Numbered from the stretch's first letter, positions 44,466 to 56,610 are shown. The stretch: DNA of 64,000 nucleotides from Coix lacryma-jobi var. lacryma-jobi (GCA_009763385.1 CM019827.1:95020177-95084176), one strand, 5' to 3'. Made by a program: numbers and translations. The notes: generated by a model not told the origin, from the letters alone.

Positions 44466-44800
44466 ACGGAACACCCCACTCCTATGGAGAAGAGGAAAGT
44501 GTTCGACCAAAACTACTTAGGCCAACTAGTGCCAAAAGAACCTTGGAAAGATCCTTATGAAGTTAGGAAACTAACGCAACAGACGGATTTCAAATCGGAG
44601 CTCGAACGCAAAAGATACGGCCGCTAGAACGAACGAAACTCCAAAAGCAGAACACTTAACTCCTATGGAGAAGAAGGAAGTGTCTGACCAAAAATACTTT
44701 GACCAATGGTGGCAAAAGTACTTTGGAATGATCCTTAAGAAGTTAGGAAACCAACGCAACAAACGGATAACAAATCGGAGCTCGTATGCAAAAGATACGG
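44466..44800 (-). repeat. Tandem duplication in the D LTR
   Basis: Two units of about 155 bp repeat with a period near 180. Shared blocks are CTCCTATGGAGAAG (about 44480 and 44661) and CAAATCGGAGCTCG plus GCAAAAGATACGG (ending 44620 and 44800). The A LTRs lack it. Confidence 0.75.
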
Positions 44801-44824
44801 ACGAAATCAGCAAAACTGTGCAGT

Positions 44825-44990
44825 CGCGGACTGTCCGCTAGTGAACCGCGGACTGTCCGCTATTGAACCCCGGACAGTCCGGGAATGAGTCCCGGACAGT
44901 CCGCCGTTCAAAAATGAAAACAGCGACCTTGCTGCCCGTGAACAGCCCCGACCCCCGGACAGTCCGGGGATAAGTCCCGGACAGTCCGGG
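44825..44990 (-). repeat. CpG palindrome cluster of D
   Basis: Six to seven units such as CGCGGACTGTCCGC and CCCGGACAGTCCGGG are present. CCCGGACAGTCCGGG is a palindrome except for its centre. Confidence 0.75.
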
Positions 44991-45607
44991 AATGCCCAGA
45001 AAGGCTAAAAACAGCCCGTATCAAATTCAAATTCGATTGGAACTCAACCAAATGGAACGGGGCTGCAACCAAACTTCTCCAAAGTGTTCTTCTACGTGTT
45101 GGGAAGCTAATCCTAGGATATCATTGCTTCAATCCAACTGATCCATGAGAAATCCGAAGAACACTAGAAAAAGGGAAAGAACGAAGAACGAACGCGATTT
45201 CGACCCGATCTACGAGCTCGTGAGGTTAGAGAAGAAATCCTTCGGTGGAAAGAAGGAGCTCACGACATAGAACAATCTGATTCAAACGGAATCACAAATC
45301 ATTGCTCGGAGAGGGAGAACGAGGCAAATCTCCGGGAGGGGAAAAACCAAAACGCGAAGAACAAAAACACGATTCGATCCAAATTTCAGCCAACAAAGAG
45401 GAGGGGAGAATTGATCGTTGGATTGATACTAGATGATGAATTGTGTAGCACTCTGTGTCGGGTTACAAGCCACTCTTCGCAGTACAAAACGCGGATGGCG
45501 AAAAGCTCAAGAACAAGAGCCGGTCTCACCTCTCACCCTAGCCTCCTCCCACCTAAACAAAATGAGAGTGACACCTCCAAGGATGGGCTGCCCTAACCAG
45601 CCCCCTT

Positions 45608-45618
45608 CATATATATAG
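45608..45618 (-). promoter_or_regulatory. TATA box of the D LTR
   Basis: The complement reads CCTATATATAT, the same box as in A. Confidence 0.68.
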
Positions 45619-45870
45619 GCGCACGTCCGAAGACCAAAGCGCCCTGACATGAAGCACTCAACCCAAATACCCCCCAGGGGTAAAACCGTCCAGTCCTGGC
45701 GATTTTCATCCGACGGCCACGCCCACACATCCGGTAGCTTTGCCTTGACGCGACCTCCCTGATGTCGCCACGTGCCATCATGTCGACCACCGCGCCTTCC
45801 TCAGGGATAGCTTCGCCGCCGCGCCAGCCTCTCCACGCCGTCACGCGTCGACCGTCCTTTTGGACCTTCC

Positions 45871-46110
45871 CCTGGTTTTGAGGCCCAAACCGGGAAACCT
45901 GCCAGCCCAGGTTTTGAGGCCCAAACCTGGAAACCGTCCACCCCGAGTTTTGAGGCTCAAACTCGGAAACCCGCGAGCCTAGGTTTTGAGGCCCAAACCT
46001 GGAAACCGTCCTCGCCGAGTTTTGAGGCCCAAACTCGGAAACCGGCCACCCCAGGTTTTGAGGCCCAAACCTGGAAACTGTCAATGGTAGCTTTTTGAGG
46101 CTCAGCTACC
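45871..46110 (-). promoter_or_regulatory. U3 inverted-repeat array of D, 36-bp phase
   Basis: GGCCCA (once GGCTCA) occurs at 45882, 45918, 45954, 45990, 46026 and 46062, exactly 36 bp apart. The arms alternate CCAGGTTT, CCGAGTTT, CCTAGGTTT and CCTGGTTT types, most with matching partners, and AGCTACC/GGTAGCT closes the array. Confidence 0.78.
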
Positions 46111-46725
46111 GAACCCGCACCGAAGACGGAGTGTGGTTCTCACACCCCGACCACCGACACCGATGCCGATGCATGTCCGGCCTCCACGCCCACACAACGC
46201 CTTCGCCTTCCTTCTTGACTCGGCCGACGGCACTTGCGCCGCACGCAAGCCCGTGTCTGACATCCCGCCAAGTGCCACGACGCCATCGTCTTCCTCCCGA
46301 CTCGGCCGATGCATCGCACATCCCATGTGCTCTCGCTCGCCGATGCCACGTGCCAGCTACCACAGCTGGTCCTCTGGCCCCTCTGGTCCGTCAGTCCAAG
46401 CCTCACGTCCGCCCTACACTGCTCTAGGTACATCGGCATGGCACGTCCGCCGCACGGCACGCCCATCCTTCACCGCTCCCGGTCCGTCGGCACGACACGT
46501 GTCTACTTGACCTTCTCCTCACCATCGACCACTGTATCTGAGCTCAACACACATCAACATAGCCAAGAGACACATGTCGCACACGCACACCAAACACATA
46601 AACACACACAACTCAACGCCACCGGTTAGTCATAAACATTAAGCGCATAGCTAGATATAGACTCAACCGGGAAAAGCCTCAAACCTTCCTCATTGAAAGT
46701 CAATCATTCATCATATATGTTCTCA

Positions 46726-46740
46726 ATCTCCCCCTTGATG
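46726..46740 (-). other. Polypurine tract of D
   Basis: ATCTCCCCCTTGATG adjoins the LTR; the complement contains AAGGGGGAGAT. Confidence 0.88.
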
Positions 46741-47149
46741 AATGCATTGACTAACAATAAAACCAAAAAGGAAGGGTTTGAAGGCAAGCCTCATTCAAGT
46801 GCCCAAAAGCCAAGCAAAAGCAAACACAAGGCTACTTGAGATGAGGAAGGATCATGAAAACTCAAATAAAAGCTCTCTGTCCCGAAGGAAACGGGAAAAG
46901 CGGGCAAAGCCTCCACACAACCGAAGAGTCAAGATCAACAAGAGTTTCATGAAATCCCAAACAGGTACTCGAAAACCAATCTCAAATAAATTGTCAAACA
47001 ATCATCACAAAAGAAACCAAGGTACTTATCCACTTGGGTTCACTTGGGTCGAAATTTCTCCCCCCTTTTCTCTTTCTCTTTCTCCCCCTTGATGATTGAA
47101 TTTACAAAAACTAGGCACAAGAGATGGTTTGAGATACCAAAACTGAAAA

Positions 47150-47613
47150 CTTGGTCCCCAAAGACATGGGCAACGGCTCAACGCAACCAAGCAAAGGATC
47201 GGAGCAACAACTCAATCAAAGAGCAAAACTCGATCACACAGAGCAAAAGACTTGGTTCCCAAAGACATGGGCAACGGCTCGACGCAACCAAGTCAACAAT
47301 GAGCTAGTCCTCAAGAAGAGGCAGAAAATGGCTCAACGCCACTAGCTCAAGGCTCGATACCAATCGAGGCTAAAACAACGCATAAGAATGCAAAACTGCT
47401 AGTCCCTCAAGATAGAGGCACAGAGGCTCAACACAACTAGCAGACTCGATATCAATCACAAACAGCCAAAAATTTGTGAAGACAGCTAGTTCCTCATGAT
47501 AGAGGCAAAAGTGGCTTGACACAACTAGCTGAAAGCTCCATACAAATCGAAAATACCAAGCAAAAATTGCTAGTCCCTCAAGACAGAGGCAAAACGGCTC
47601 AACACGACTAGCA
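47150..47613 (-). other. Stem-loop array of D (six hairpins)
   Basis: On the minus strand the outer stems include TGCTAGTC/GACTAGCA, CAGCTAGTT/AACTAGCTG, CTGCTAGT/ACTAGCAG, GAGCTAGT/ACTAGCTC, GACTTGGTT/AACCAAGTC and CTTGGTT/GACCAAG. This is the best set for seeing paired changes. Loops are TGTCTT, TATCTT or close variants. Confidence 0.78.
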
Positions 47614-47699
47614 GGCTCGATACCTACTGAGAAAACACAAAGAGAGGCTCAGAACTAAATGGAGCACAAACATTCGGAGCACGCAGAGGAGTTGTAAAC

Positions 47700-48059
47700 A
47701 AAACAACTCCCCCTGAAAGCAAGCCTATATACAAAAGCTATGCAACAAAGCAACTAAGCTCACTATGAATGATACCAATTGAAGCACATAAAAGAGCTAC
47801 ACCAATTGATGAAGGACATAAAAGAGCTAAAACTCCCCCTAGCTCAAAGCTCTCCCCAAAATGCATGACTCTCCCCTTTGTGCCAACACACAGGCTCCCC
47901 CTTGCAAACAACTTCTCCCCATTGACAAAAGGGAACATGCTGAGGGGTTTTGACATTTTTCACAAAGTTGACACAAACACAAGACAAGTCATCAACCAAA
48001 AGCATATGGGGGCCATGAAAAGCATTGAAAGTGACCACAAAATGTATCGGAGCTGGGGG
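47700..48059 (-). other. Multiple polypurine tracts in the D spacer
   Basis: On the minus strand purine runs such as CAGGGGGAGTTG, TAGGGGGAGTT, TTGGGGAGAG, AAAGGGGAGAG and AAGGGGGAGCC follow each other, as at 12404-12618 in A. Confidence 0.6.
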
Positions 48060-48839
48060 TGAAAGGATCAAGATGCCCAAGAGGGGGGGGGGGGTGAATT
48101 GGGCTTTTCTAAAACTTCTTTCAAGAATTAAACCTATCAAGCTCCAATTAACCCCCTAGTGCCTAGAAGTGTGTTTCTCTTTTACTCTACCACACAAAAG
48201 ATCAAGACTAAGCCACTCTAACTCTAGCAAAGCAATTCAATATAGAATGAACAACAAGTAGTAATGCGGAATTGAATTGCTTGAATGTAAATGCGAAAGT
48301 AAGAGAGTAGAGATGACTCGACGATCTTTTTGCCGAGGTATCAAGTGTCGGCACACCCCCCTAGTCCTCGTTGGAGCACCCGCACAAGGGTATCGCTCCC
48401 CCTTGATCCGTGCAAGGATCAAGTGCTCACTACGAGCGGATTCTTCGCCACTCCGGCCCGGTGAATCGCTCGCTACCGGTCACAACATGGCTTGGGTCAT
48501 CCACAAAGCCTCCAGATGATCACCAAGCTCTCCGATCGCCACCAAGCCGTCTAGGTGATGCCCATCACCAAGAGTAACAAGCTAGAACTCTCACTTGACC
48601 AAGACAAGGCCAAAGAGATGGATGGATGCACACTTGCAACTCAATTCTCACTAGGAGGTGTCTAATTCTCACAATTAGCAAATCACTCAACCTCACTAGG
48701 GCTCTTGCACTCACTCACACTCACAAGGTGTTTCTCAGCTGATGGAAGTGGCAAGAACACTCAAATGGATGGAGGGAAGGAAGTATATATACTCCCCCAA
48801 CCGGCCATCTAAAAACAGGACAAAACTGGTTTTTCTGCG

Positions 48840-49180
48840 GGGCATCGGACGCTGCGATGCCTAGCATCGGACGCGCCGATGACCTCGACCAACGGTCGAC
48901 TGTACCAGTTTGTCAGACATGATTATGGAGCATTGGACGCTGGGGAGCTTCCGATGCCCTTGCATCGGACGCGTCCGATGCCAAAAGGACCTCTCTGGAA
49001 CCTCTCTGCATGGCCACTGGACTCTGGCCCTCAGCGTCCGATGCCAGCGTCCGATGCCCCCCACAGTTCACTCCCAAGTGAACAGTGACACCAGACGATC
49101 CGATGTGGCACCATCGGAGCCTCTGATGCCACGCACCAGACCAAACCCTAGCTCGGTGTGGGCATCGGAGCCTCCGATGC
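48840..49180 (-). repeat. CpG palindrome cluster of E (CATCGGACGC type)
   Basis: It includes the perfect 20-bp palindrome GCATCGGACGCGTCCGATGC at 48962-48981 and GCATCGGAG/CTCCGATGC at 49162-49180. F inserted at the edge of the latter. Confidence 0.78.
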
Positions 49181-52100
49181 TGTGGCGGAACGGTCCTAAT
49201 CCCATGGCCCACCGGTCCCTGTCATCCACTGACAGCCGAACTGATGTTCCGTGTGACCAAGACTGTTCGTCACCGGGCTGCATCAGCGCCAACGTCCGCA
49301 GGATCATCTCACCATTCGGTTACAGCACTGGATACTTTTACAAATAACATTGGAATACAGAGCGAATGACTTAAATAACATTAGATTTACAAACCGAGGT
49401 TCCAAATAAGATTAAAGGTGCAGTTATTACAAACCATGTTCGGGTAATAGAAATAGGCAACGTAGCGGAGTACAAAAAAAGATACTTGTAATCACCCAGC
49501 CCGAGGGTGCACAATTATTCTTCGGCCTCATCGGCCTCTTCCTGGACAACGGTCAAGCAGCAGGGCGCAAGACACATCGGGGTCTCAGCCATACCTGCAG
49601 CATGGGTAACAAACCCTGAGTACTGGGGTACTCAACAAGACTTACCCGACTAAAGAAAAGGGGAGAAGACTCAAGAATGAGAGGCTTAGGTAGTCAAGGT
49701 AAGGCTTAAGCAAGATCAAGTATTTTGCAGAAAAAGCATTTTGAAATCCTTGTTTTATTTTTGGAAAGATTCCAGTATTTCTCAATTCTTCATTGTTCAT
49801 GATTCATTTTACCTTTCAAAAACATACCTAGTTGAGAACCACTCTCCGTTGACAGTCAGTGACCAAGTCTCCATAACCGAGGAGCAACGTTAATCCGGAT
49901 AAATAATACTCAGCTGAGGATCCCTATCCACACTGCATATGTAGCACCCAAGCTTGCATATGCCAACTCGTCTACCACGATTTCCTCCAAGATTGGACCG
50001 GTCCTACGCCACCCGGAAGTACAGTACACCACTCATATCCAGGCACGACGACCACGTGGGTACAAGCTACTTCCGCTATCTCGCCACTCCCAGTGCGCGG
50101 TTGTCGGTCCCAATCAAGGTGTCCTCGGAGCCAGAGCTTTCCGAAGTATGTGAATAGTTACAAGTCTTGACCAGCAGGCCCCCATACGGATGGTCCCTAA
50201 TTTTTCTGCCAGAACTATACCTCGGTTATATCTCACCCAAGCGTAATAGTCCTGTCAGTTTTTCAACCCTGTCCCGGTCGGTGTCAACTGTTGAGTCCCG
50301 GACTACAACATGACGGCACTGTACGCTCGGACAACCTCTCCTCGCAATTGACTAGGTACGGATCAGATACCTAGCCAATGGCCGGGAGTAAAACCAAAAT
50401 CCCATAAAAATTCTTCAAGTGCTCACACTTTTGAAAATGACATTTTATTCCAAATCTATTGTATAGCATCACTAAGCATTTTGCAAATAGTTTTTAAAAC
50501 AGGGCAGGTGGATCTTCTGGTGGAGGTAAACAGTGCAGGTAATAGGTCATCACACAACTCCTATAACCTAATGCAGTAGTTTAACTCAAAGGCATTTTAA
50601 GTAAACTTTGTAAAAACAAGGAAGGGTTAAAATGCACCGGGGCTTGCCTTGAAGAGCAAAGAGGTCAGGCTCGGGGTCGGCAGTGCAGGTGTCGGAGCTC
50701 GGGGTCGCCTCGGGGTAGGTTCGTCAGCGGCTGCCTCGGTTTTGATACCTTCTCCTTCAGACACTACACGTATGCAATGATGTATGCTTATGAGGATGCT
50801 GACAAAACAAGAGGCTTGGAAAAGCGCAGGACAAAACCTACTGATTCTAGAGTACAACTTTTCAACACGTCAGTAACTCCTAGTATAGACACAAGGTTAC
50901 TTATCGCTACCCCTAAGCAGGATTAATCAAACTTATTAAGTATTATCTACTAAACCTAAGCATAAGTCATGCATGGCATCACAACACCATAGACCAGCTG
51001 GGTGGGGGTCTATGAACAGCAAACAATCCAAAAGTCACATCATAGGGCACACAACATGAACCCTAATTGTTTTTCTATTTTTTTTAATTATTTAAAAGGT
51101 CATTTTATGCAGTTGCTCCAAAATTTACCAAATTAATCCCATGGGTTCACTAAGGTATAAATAGATGGGAAAACAAATTTCATAATTTTTGGAGACCATT
51201 AAGGTGCTTAACAAAAATCAAACATTTAATTAACAAAAGGCACTATTTAACAATTAAAATAAATGCCCAAAATCAACTTGCTCCAAAAGACTCCAAAATT
51301 TTCACCAGAGACTAAACATGGCATAACTAGCACATAAAAATTTATCTCATGATTTTTGGAGCTACACATGATTTTCTAAAAATCTAAAACCATCCATTTC
51401 TTAATTAAAAGAAGGATTTTACATTTTCAAATTCTTGCAGAAAAGTCAAGTTTTATATTTTTATAAAATACTTCAAGGTATAAAGAGTCTACCACGAAAG
51501 TTTCAGATTTTGGAACCAAACAGAAAATCACACAAAAAGATGAAAACTGAACACTATTCAATTAAAACTGAAAAAGAAAAATGCACTGTGCATCTTCCCC
51601 GAGGGCTCGGGCGAATCGCAGGCGAGGCGCACGGCGGACCGGCCGCTCGGGCCTTGCGCTGGGAAAGCAGAGGGTGGGAAAAGCTTCGCGAGCTCACCGT
51701 GAGTCGGGAGCGAGGCTCGGCGAGGCGGTGCAAGGGTCGGAGGAGGGAGTCCGACGGTGGTGGCGGATCTCTTCGGCGGCGACCGGCGTCCGGCGGCTCT
51801 GTCCACCAAAAGAGGTCGCCGAGGGTGCGGTTAGGAGCGCGCTGAGGTGAGGAAGAGAGGGCAGGGGTCGGAGGGGAGAGAGAGCACTCACGGCGGCGAA
51901 TTTCTCGCTTAACCGACGTGCGGCCGTTCGCCGGAGTTGGAGAAGAATCGCTCGCGCCGGCGAAAGGAGGGACGGAGGGCAGGGGGTGGAATGTGGTGGA
52001 ATTAGTTGCTCGGGAAAGGTGGAGAGCTCAAGGCGAAGCAGCAGCGGCGGGCATCGGCTGGCTTGGGAGGCTGTGGCTCGGGTTCACGGAGCTCGCCGAT

Positions 52101-53130
52101 GGCGGAGGAATGGCGGAGCTCGGCGGCTTTTATAGCCGCGGGGTGGTGCTGGGGGGTCCGGGCGAACGGTGAGGAGCATTCGCGCGGCACTAAAGGAGGT
52201 AGGGAGCAGGGTACGCGGCGCGGCATGGGCGAGAGCTCGCGCGCGGCGCGGCGCTTGCCGGCGGCCGACAGCTGCCCGCTGTCCGCGGCCGAGGGGAAAG
52301 AGGAGGGGGGGGGGTAGGGGATGGGCGAGGCGGAGGTAGGTAGGGGACCGGAGAGGTCGAGCGCTTAGCGCTGCCCTCGGGCGACACGGACGCGGGTCAG
52401 CGGGCTCGGCGAGGCTGAGGCTGCGCCGCCGTCGGCGGGGCCCCCTTGCTTTAAAGCTCGTGGCGCAGTGACATCACCAAACCTTTTCTGAATTTTCGAA
52501 ATACTCCCAAAATTTGAACTACACAAAGAAAACTCAAACACCCAAAGTTGCTTAAAATTTTGAGATCTACAACTTTGTCAATAAAATCTTTTCTGAAACT
52601 CAACAGTTTTTGAGATAATTTGAAAACTGAAAAGGGAACAAAATTAGAGTTTGAAAGAATTTGAAATTACTTCTGATTTTGTATAGAAACTTGAAAATCT
52701 GTAAATACCAAAGTTGTTCCTTTCGACAAGATCTACAACTTTTCTCATTGGGCCAACTTCAAATTTTGAATAGTTTTTGAATCAGAAAAAAAGAGGGGTA
52801 AAACTAGAGTTTGGAAATTTAGGGTTTTTCAAAAGGAATTTCAATTCCAAATCTGATTTTGAACTTTGGTCAACACAACAAGACATCAAGACACTCAACT
52901 GAACAAGATTCACACAAAGCTAAACACAGAGATGAAATTACCATTTTGCCCTTATAGGAAGATTTGGGCCTTTCGGGTTTTTCGAAAAAGAGACCACTAC
53001 ACAAGTCACCACAGAAAAAGGTAAAAGCAAAACAAGTATTAGGCAAACATAAATGCATGGCAAGAATGATTAATGACTAAAGATGATGACATGTCAGGTT
53101 AATTACATATTAATCACCAGAGGTGTTACA
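49181..53130 (-). repeat. 3' LTR of F
   Basis: The plus strand runs TGTGGCGGAACGG to AGGTGTTACA. The TATA box complement CTATAAAAG lies at 52137-52145 within a GC-rich block (about 51590-52450); the flanks are AT-rich. It is nearly identical to 56952-61754. Confidence 0.92.
52137..52145 (-). promoter_or_regulatory. TATA box of F, 3' LTR
   Basis: The complement reads CTATAAAAG in a GC-rich setting. The counterpart in the 5' LTR is at 60750-60758. Confidence 0.65.
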
Positions 53131-53147
53131 GCCTTCCCCCTAAAAGA
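53131..53147 (-). other. Polypurine tract of F
   Basis: The complement reads TTTCTTTTAGGGGGAAG and then GC before the LTR. Confidence 0.82.
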
Positions 53148-53201
53148 AATCTCGCCCCGAGATAGATTCGCATCTTAAGAAGAACAAGGAAAACTTTACA
53201 T

Positions 53202-54807
53202 CTACAGAGTATCGAGAAAGTCGGGATAAGTTTTCGCTAAGAAGTCTTCGGATTCCCAAGTGGCTTCTTCTTCAGAGTGTTGGTTCCACTGGATCTTGTA
53301 CCATCTTGTGGTAGTCCTCCGGGTAACACGGTCCTTGTAATCCAACACGCGAACTGGATACTCGGAGTATGACAGGTCGGGTTCTAACTCAACACCTTCA
53401 ACTTCCACCATGTGTTCGGGGTACTCGGAGACACTTCTTGAGTTGGGAGACGTGAAACACATTATGGACGGCGGAAAGATGATCGCGCATCTTAGTTTGT
53501 AAGCTACCTTGCCACAGTGTTCCAAAATTTCAAAGGGACCAAATATAGCGTGATGCTAACTTTCCCTTGACGCCAAAACGAGTAACTCCTTTGGTGGGTG
53601 AGACCTTCAGATACACAAAATCCCTGATTTGGAACTTCAGAGGTCGACGTCTTTTGTCAGCATAGCTCTTCTGTCGAGACTGCGCAATCTTCATATTCTC
53701 TTGTATTTGCTTGACTTTTTCTTCCATATCTTTTACTAGGTCAACTCCAAAGAATTCCCTTTCTCCAGGTTCAGACCAACTGAGAGGTGTACGACAACGG
53801 CGGCCATACAGTGCTTCAAAGGGTGCCATTTTAATGCTTTCTTGGTAACTGTTATTATATGAGAATTCTGCCAAGGGCAAACACTCATCCCAAGTATCTG
53901 CGAAGGTGAGCACGCAGGCTCTCAACATGTCCTCTAACACTTGGTTGACTCGCTCAGTTTGTCCATCCGTTTGTGGATGATATGCTGTGCTATGCAAGAG
54001 TTTGGTTCCAAGTGAGGTATGGAATGCTTTCTAGAATTTTGCGACGAACTGAGTACCACGATCAGAGACAATGGTCTTGGGTATGCCATGGAGTTTACTA
54101 TGTTGTTCTTGTACAAAGTGGCATAAGTGGGGACGGGTGTAGCTGGTTTTGACTGGCAGGAAGTGGGCTTGCTTAGTGAGGCGATCCACGATCACCCAGA
54201 TGGAATCAAAACCTCTTTGTGTCTTGGGTAGCCCATTGATAAAATCCATACTGATATCGTCTCATTTCCATGCAGGTACAGGTAAAGGTTGCAATTCTCC
54301 TCTGGGCTTCATGTGTACAGCTTTGATCCTCTGGCAAGTATCGCATCGAGCGACATACTGGGCGATCTCAATCTTCATCTTTGTCCACCAGAATCTGCCT
54401 CAAGTCCTGGTACATCTTGTTGCTGTCGGGGTGGATGGAGAATCTAGTCAAAGTGCTTCATCAAGGATTAACTGGCTCAACTCAGGCACTTTGGGAACTA
54501 CCAGTCGGTTCTTGAACCAAACCACTCCTGCATCATCAATCCTGAAACAATCAGCTTTTCCGGTTCGGATCCTTTCGACGATGTGCTTGATTCCAGGGTT
54601 ATCTTTCTGTGCAGTGATGATCTGTTCCCTGATAGGTGTTTCTATCCTGATATTATTCGGAGTTCCCTGCAGAACCATCTCAATACCCAGCTTTTCCAAT
54701 TCATAACATAGGGAAGAACCATAGGGTTTCATCACCAGACAGTTGCAATATGACTTGCGACTGAGCGCATCGGCGACTACATTCGCCTTACCCGGATGGT
54801 AATGCAC
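53202..54807 (-). pseudogene. pol: Integrase and chromodomain of F
   Basis: In coding order: the end of RNase H with YHPGKANVVADALSR (about 54795), a zinc region ending CDTCQRIK (about 54330), core with first Asp in MDFINGLPKTQRGFDS (54249), second Asp in VSDRGTQFVAKF, Glu in HPQTDGQTERVNQVLED (about 53985), GPY/F-like tail, and a chromodomain at about 53370-53205 (YPVRVLDYKDR, YKIQWNQHSEEEATWESEDF). Chromodomains can guide insertion to histone-marked DNA. Two Trp codons are now stops (TGA near 54263, TAG near 54030), and frames shift near 53530 and 54400. Confidence 0.88.
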
Positions 54808-55131
54808 TTAAAGATCATAATCTTTAATTAACTCAAGCCATCTTCTCTGTCTCATATTCAGTTCCTCTTGAGTAAAGATATACTTCAGGCTCTTGTGATC
54901 AGTGTACACATTGCAGGTACTGCTCAACAAATAATGGCGCCAGATCTTTAAGGCGTGCACCACTGCTGCTAACTCAAGATCATGGGTTGGATAATTCTCT
55001 TCATGTCGCTTAAGCTGCCGTGAGGCATAAGCGATCACTCGTCCTTCTTGCATCAAAACACAGCCCAAACTAGTACCAGATGCATCACAGTAGACATCAA
55101 AGGGCTTTTCGATGTTCGGCTGGGCTAGCAC
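54808..55131 (-). pseudogene. pol: RNase H of F
   Basis: The frame is open over about 107 codons: KPFDVYCDASGTSLGCVLMQ, ASRQLKRHEENYPTHDLELA, YTDHKSLKYIFTQEELNMRQ. These are the usual Gypsy RNase H blocks. A stop after KDYDL separates it from integrase. Confidence 0.88.
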
Positions 55132-55149
55132 TGGTGACGTGGTTAACAG

Positions 55150-55765
55150 TTTCTTCAGTGTTTGAAAGGCCTGCTCACAGGCTGGTGACCAGACAACTTC
55201 ACATATTCTTTAATAACTCGTGTGATAGGCTTGGCGATTCTGGAGAAATCCGGGATGAAACGGCGATAATATCCAGCCATTCCCATGAAGCTGCGGACTC
55301 CGTGAACAGTGGTAGGTGGCTCCAAATCCAAAATGTCTGCCACCTTTCCGGGATCGACTGACACTCCTTCAGTGGATAGGACATGACCAAGGAACTGTAT
55401 CTGATCTTACCAGAACTCGCATTTAGTGAACTTGGCATAGAGCTGATGATCTCTGAGGCGGGATAGAGCGACACAAAGATGCTCGGCATGCTCTTCAGGG
55501 GTTTTTGAGTAGACAAGGATGTCGTCAATGAACACGACCACAAATTTATCGAGCTCCGGCATGAATACGGAGTTCATGAGGTACATGAAGTGGGCAGGGC
55601 ATTGGTCAAAACGAAAGACATGACCAGGTACTCATATAGGCCGTACCTAGTAGTGAAAGCTGTTTTAGGAATGTCTTCGGGACGTATTTTTATTTGGTGG
55701 TAGCCAGATTTGAGGTCAAACTTGGAGAATACTCTGGCTCCAGTGCGAGTGTTCACAGACATCTG
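55150..55765 (-). pseudogene. pol: Reverse transcriptase of F, N-terminally deleted
   Basis: The reading begins at SVNTRTGARVFSKFDLKSGY (about 55762), so the finger region before it is missing. Catalytic FIDDILVYS lies at about 55505-55532. DPGKVADILDLEPPTTVHGV and MGMAGYYRRFIPDFSRI follow. Stops (near 55410) and frame changes (near 55560 and 55200) break it. The protease and the rest of Gag that should precede it are absent. Confidence 0.85.
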
Positions 55766-56033
55766 TTAAGCAACTTGGAACTTAGCATCCATTGATTAAG
55801 TTCTGAAAACAACTGGCTAATAACTTTACTCATACAAGGTAGATCACTGATAGATAACCACAGACTGATAAGGGGAAAAGGTACGAAAAGAAAGATACAG
55901 ACACGACTAAAGAAAAGACCGACTAGCGCTCCCAAACCTAGACTAAGGGTTTAGGTAAGCAGGTGGTACAGACACACGGGATCTCCATCCTCTATCAGCG
56001 AGTCTAGCCCTCATCGAAGATGATCATGTCATC
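55766..56033 (-). other. Deletion junction region of F
   Basis: No Gag C-terminus, zinc knuckle or protease motif is found here, although these should lie between Gag and reverse transcriptase. The stretch is non-coding. I infer that most of the region was deleted. Confidence 0.5.
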
Positions 56034-56610
56034 GTGTCGTCTTCTTCCTCGAGGATGAGCTCAGGCTCAACCTCCTCGTCCTCGTCTTCAGCGTGGATGT
56101 CCTCGGCAGGTTCAATCTCCTCGTCCACGCCTGGCTCTTGCTCTACGTCCGGCTCTTCCACTACTCCGTCCTCAGGGTCCTTGACAACCGGGGAACCATG
56201 GGGTGGAGTTGGTCGTACAGCTGGTGTACCTCCTCGTGAAGCATATCATTGAACTGTTCAATCTGAGCTGTGTACTGCTGCAGTCCATGGAGCTCGGCTC
56301 TGGTGACGTCCTCGCGAATCCAAGTGGCATCGCGCTGCTGGATGGCATGAATCACGTTCCGGTTGGCCTGCTCCAGGGAGGCTCGTGCCTCATAGAACTC
56401 CAGACGTGAGTGGTAGAATTCATGCTCCAAGTTCTCTAGCTCAGCCTTCAGATTCTTGATCTCCTCCTTTAGGTGTTTGCGGGTGCGACGGGGAAAGCGA
56501 CGACCGTTGGAGGCTTCGCCAGTCTCTCCTCCAGTGCGTGGTGCCAGTTGGTTGCGTGGCACACCATTGGGTCCAGTCGACTTGCGAGCAGTCAGCTTGA
56601 TGCGGGCCAT
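56034..56610 (-). pseudogene. gag: Gag N-terminal fragment of F
   Basis: The ATG at 56610 begins MARIKLTARKSTGPNGVPRN, typical of Tekay-type Gag. A predicted coiled coil follows (EEIKNLKAELENLEHEFYHS, ASLEQANRNVIHAIQQRD) to about 56220, then an acidic Glu/Asp-rich tail in another frame to about 56034. The capsid core and zinc knuckle are missing. Leader 56611-56936 shows no other feature. Confidence 0.72.

Larger units (their letters stand above)
44203..46725 (-). repeat. 3' LTR of D (family A)
   Basis: On the minus strand it runs from TGAGAACATATATGATGAA (46725) to CGGTCCTTCA (44203), 2523 bp. It is longer than the A LTRs, largely because of the tandem duplication at 44466-44800. Confidence 0.88.
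44203..48059 (-). mobile_element. Sirevirus D, minus strand, 3' part
   Basis: A family A LTR (44203-46725) is followed on the minus strand's upstream side by a polypurine tract, stem-loop array and multiple purine tracts, homologous to the 3' interior of A. It ends at 48059, where E inserted. Coding regions, if any, are beyond E and outside the window. The left flank is CAGGC. Confidence 0.85.

Noticed and set aside
44343..44627. A 94-codon ORF starting MDTLGDVLEV
   Set aside because: It lies in the D LTR across the tandem duplication and antisense to D transcription; the A LTRs do not keep it.
48086..48100. A run of 13 G as a regulatory or G-quadruplex site
   Set aside because: It is the complement of the C-rich end segment common to these LTRs, and homopolymer length is unstable and error-prone.
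51558..52387. Overlapping ORFs on both strands in a GC-rich block (also 60146-61151)
   Set aside because: They lie inside the F LTRs, are rich in Arg, Ser and Pro as GC-rich non-coding DNA gives, overlap on several frames, and differ between the two LTRs by frame-changing indels.
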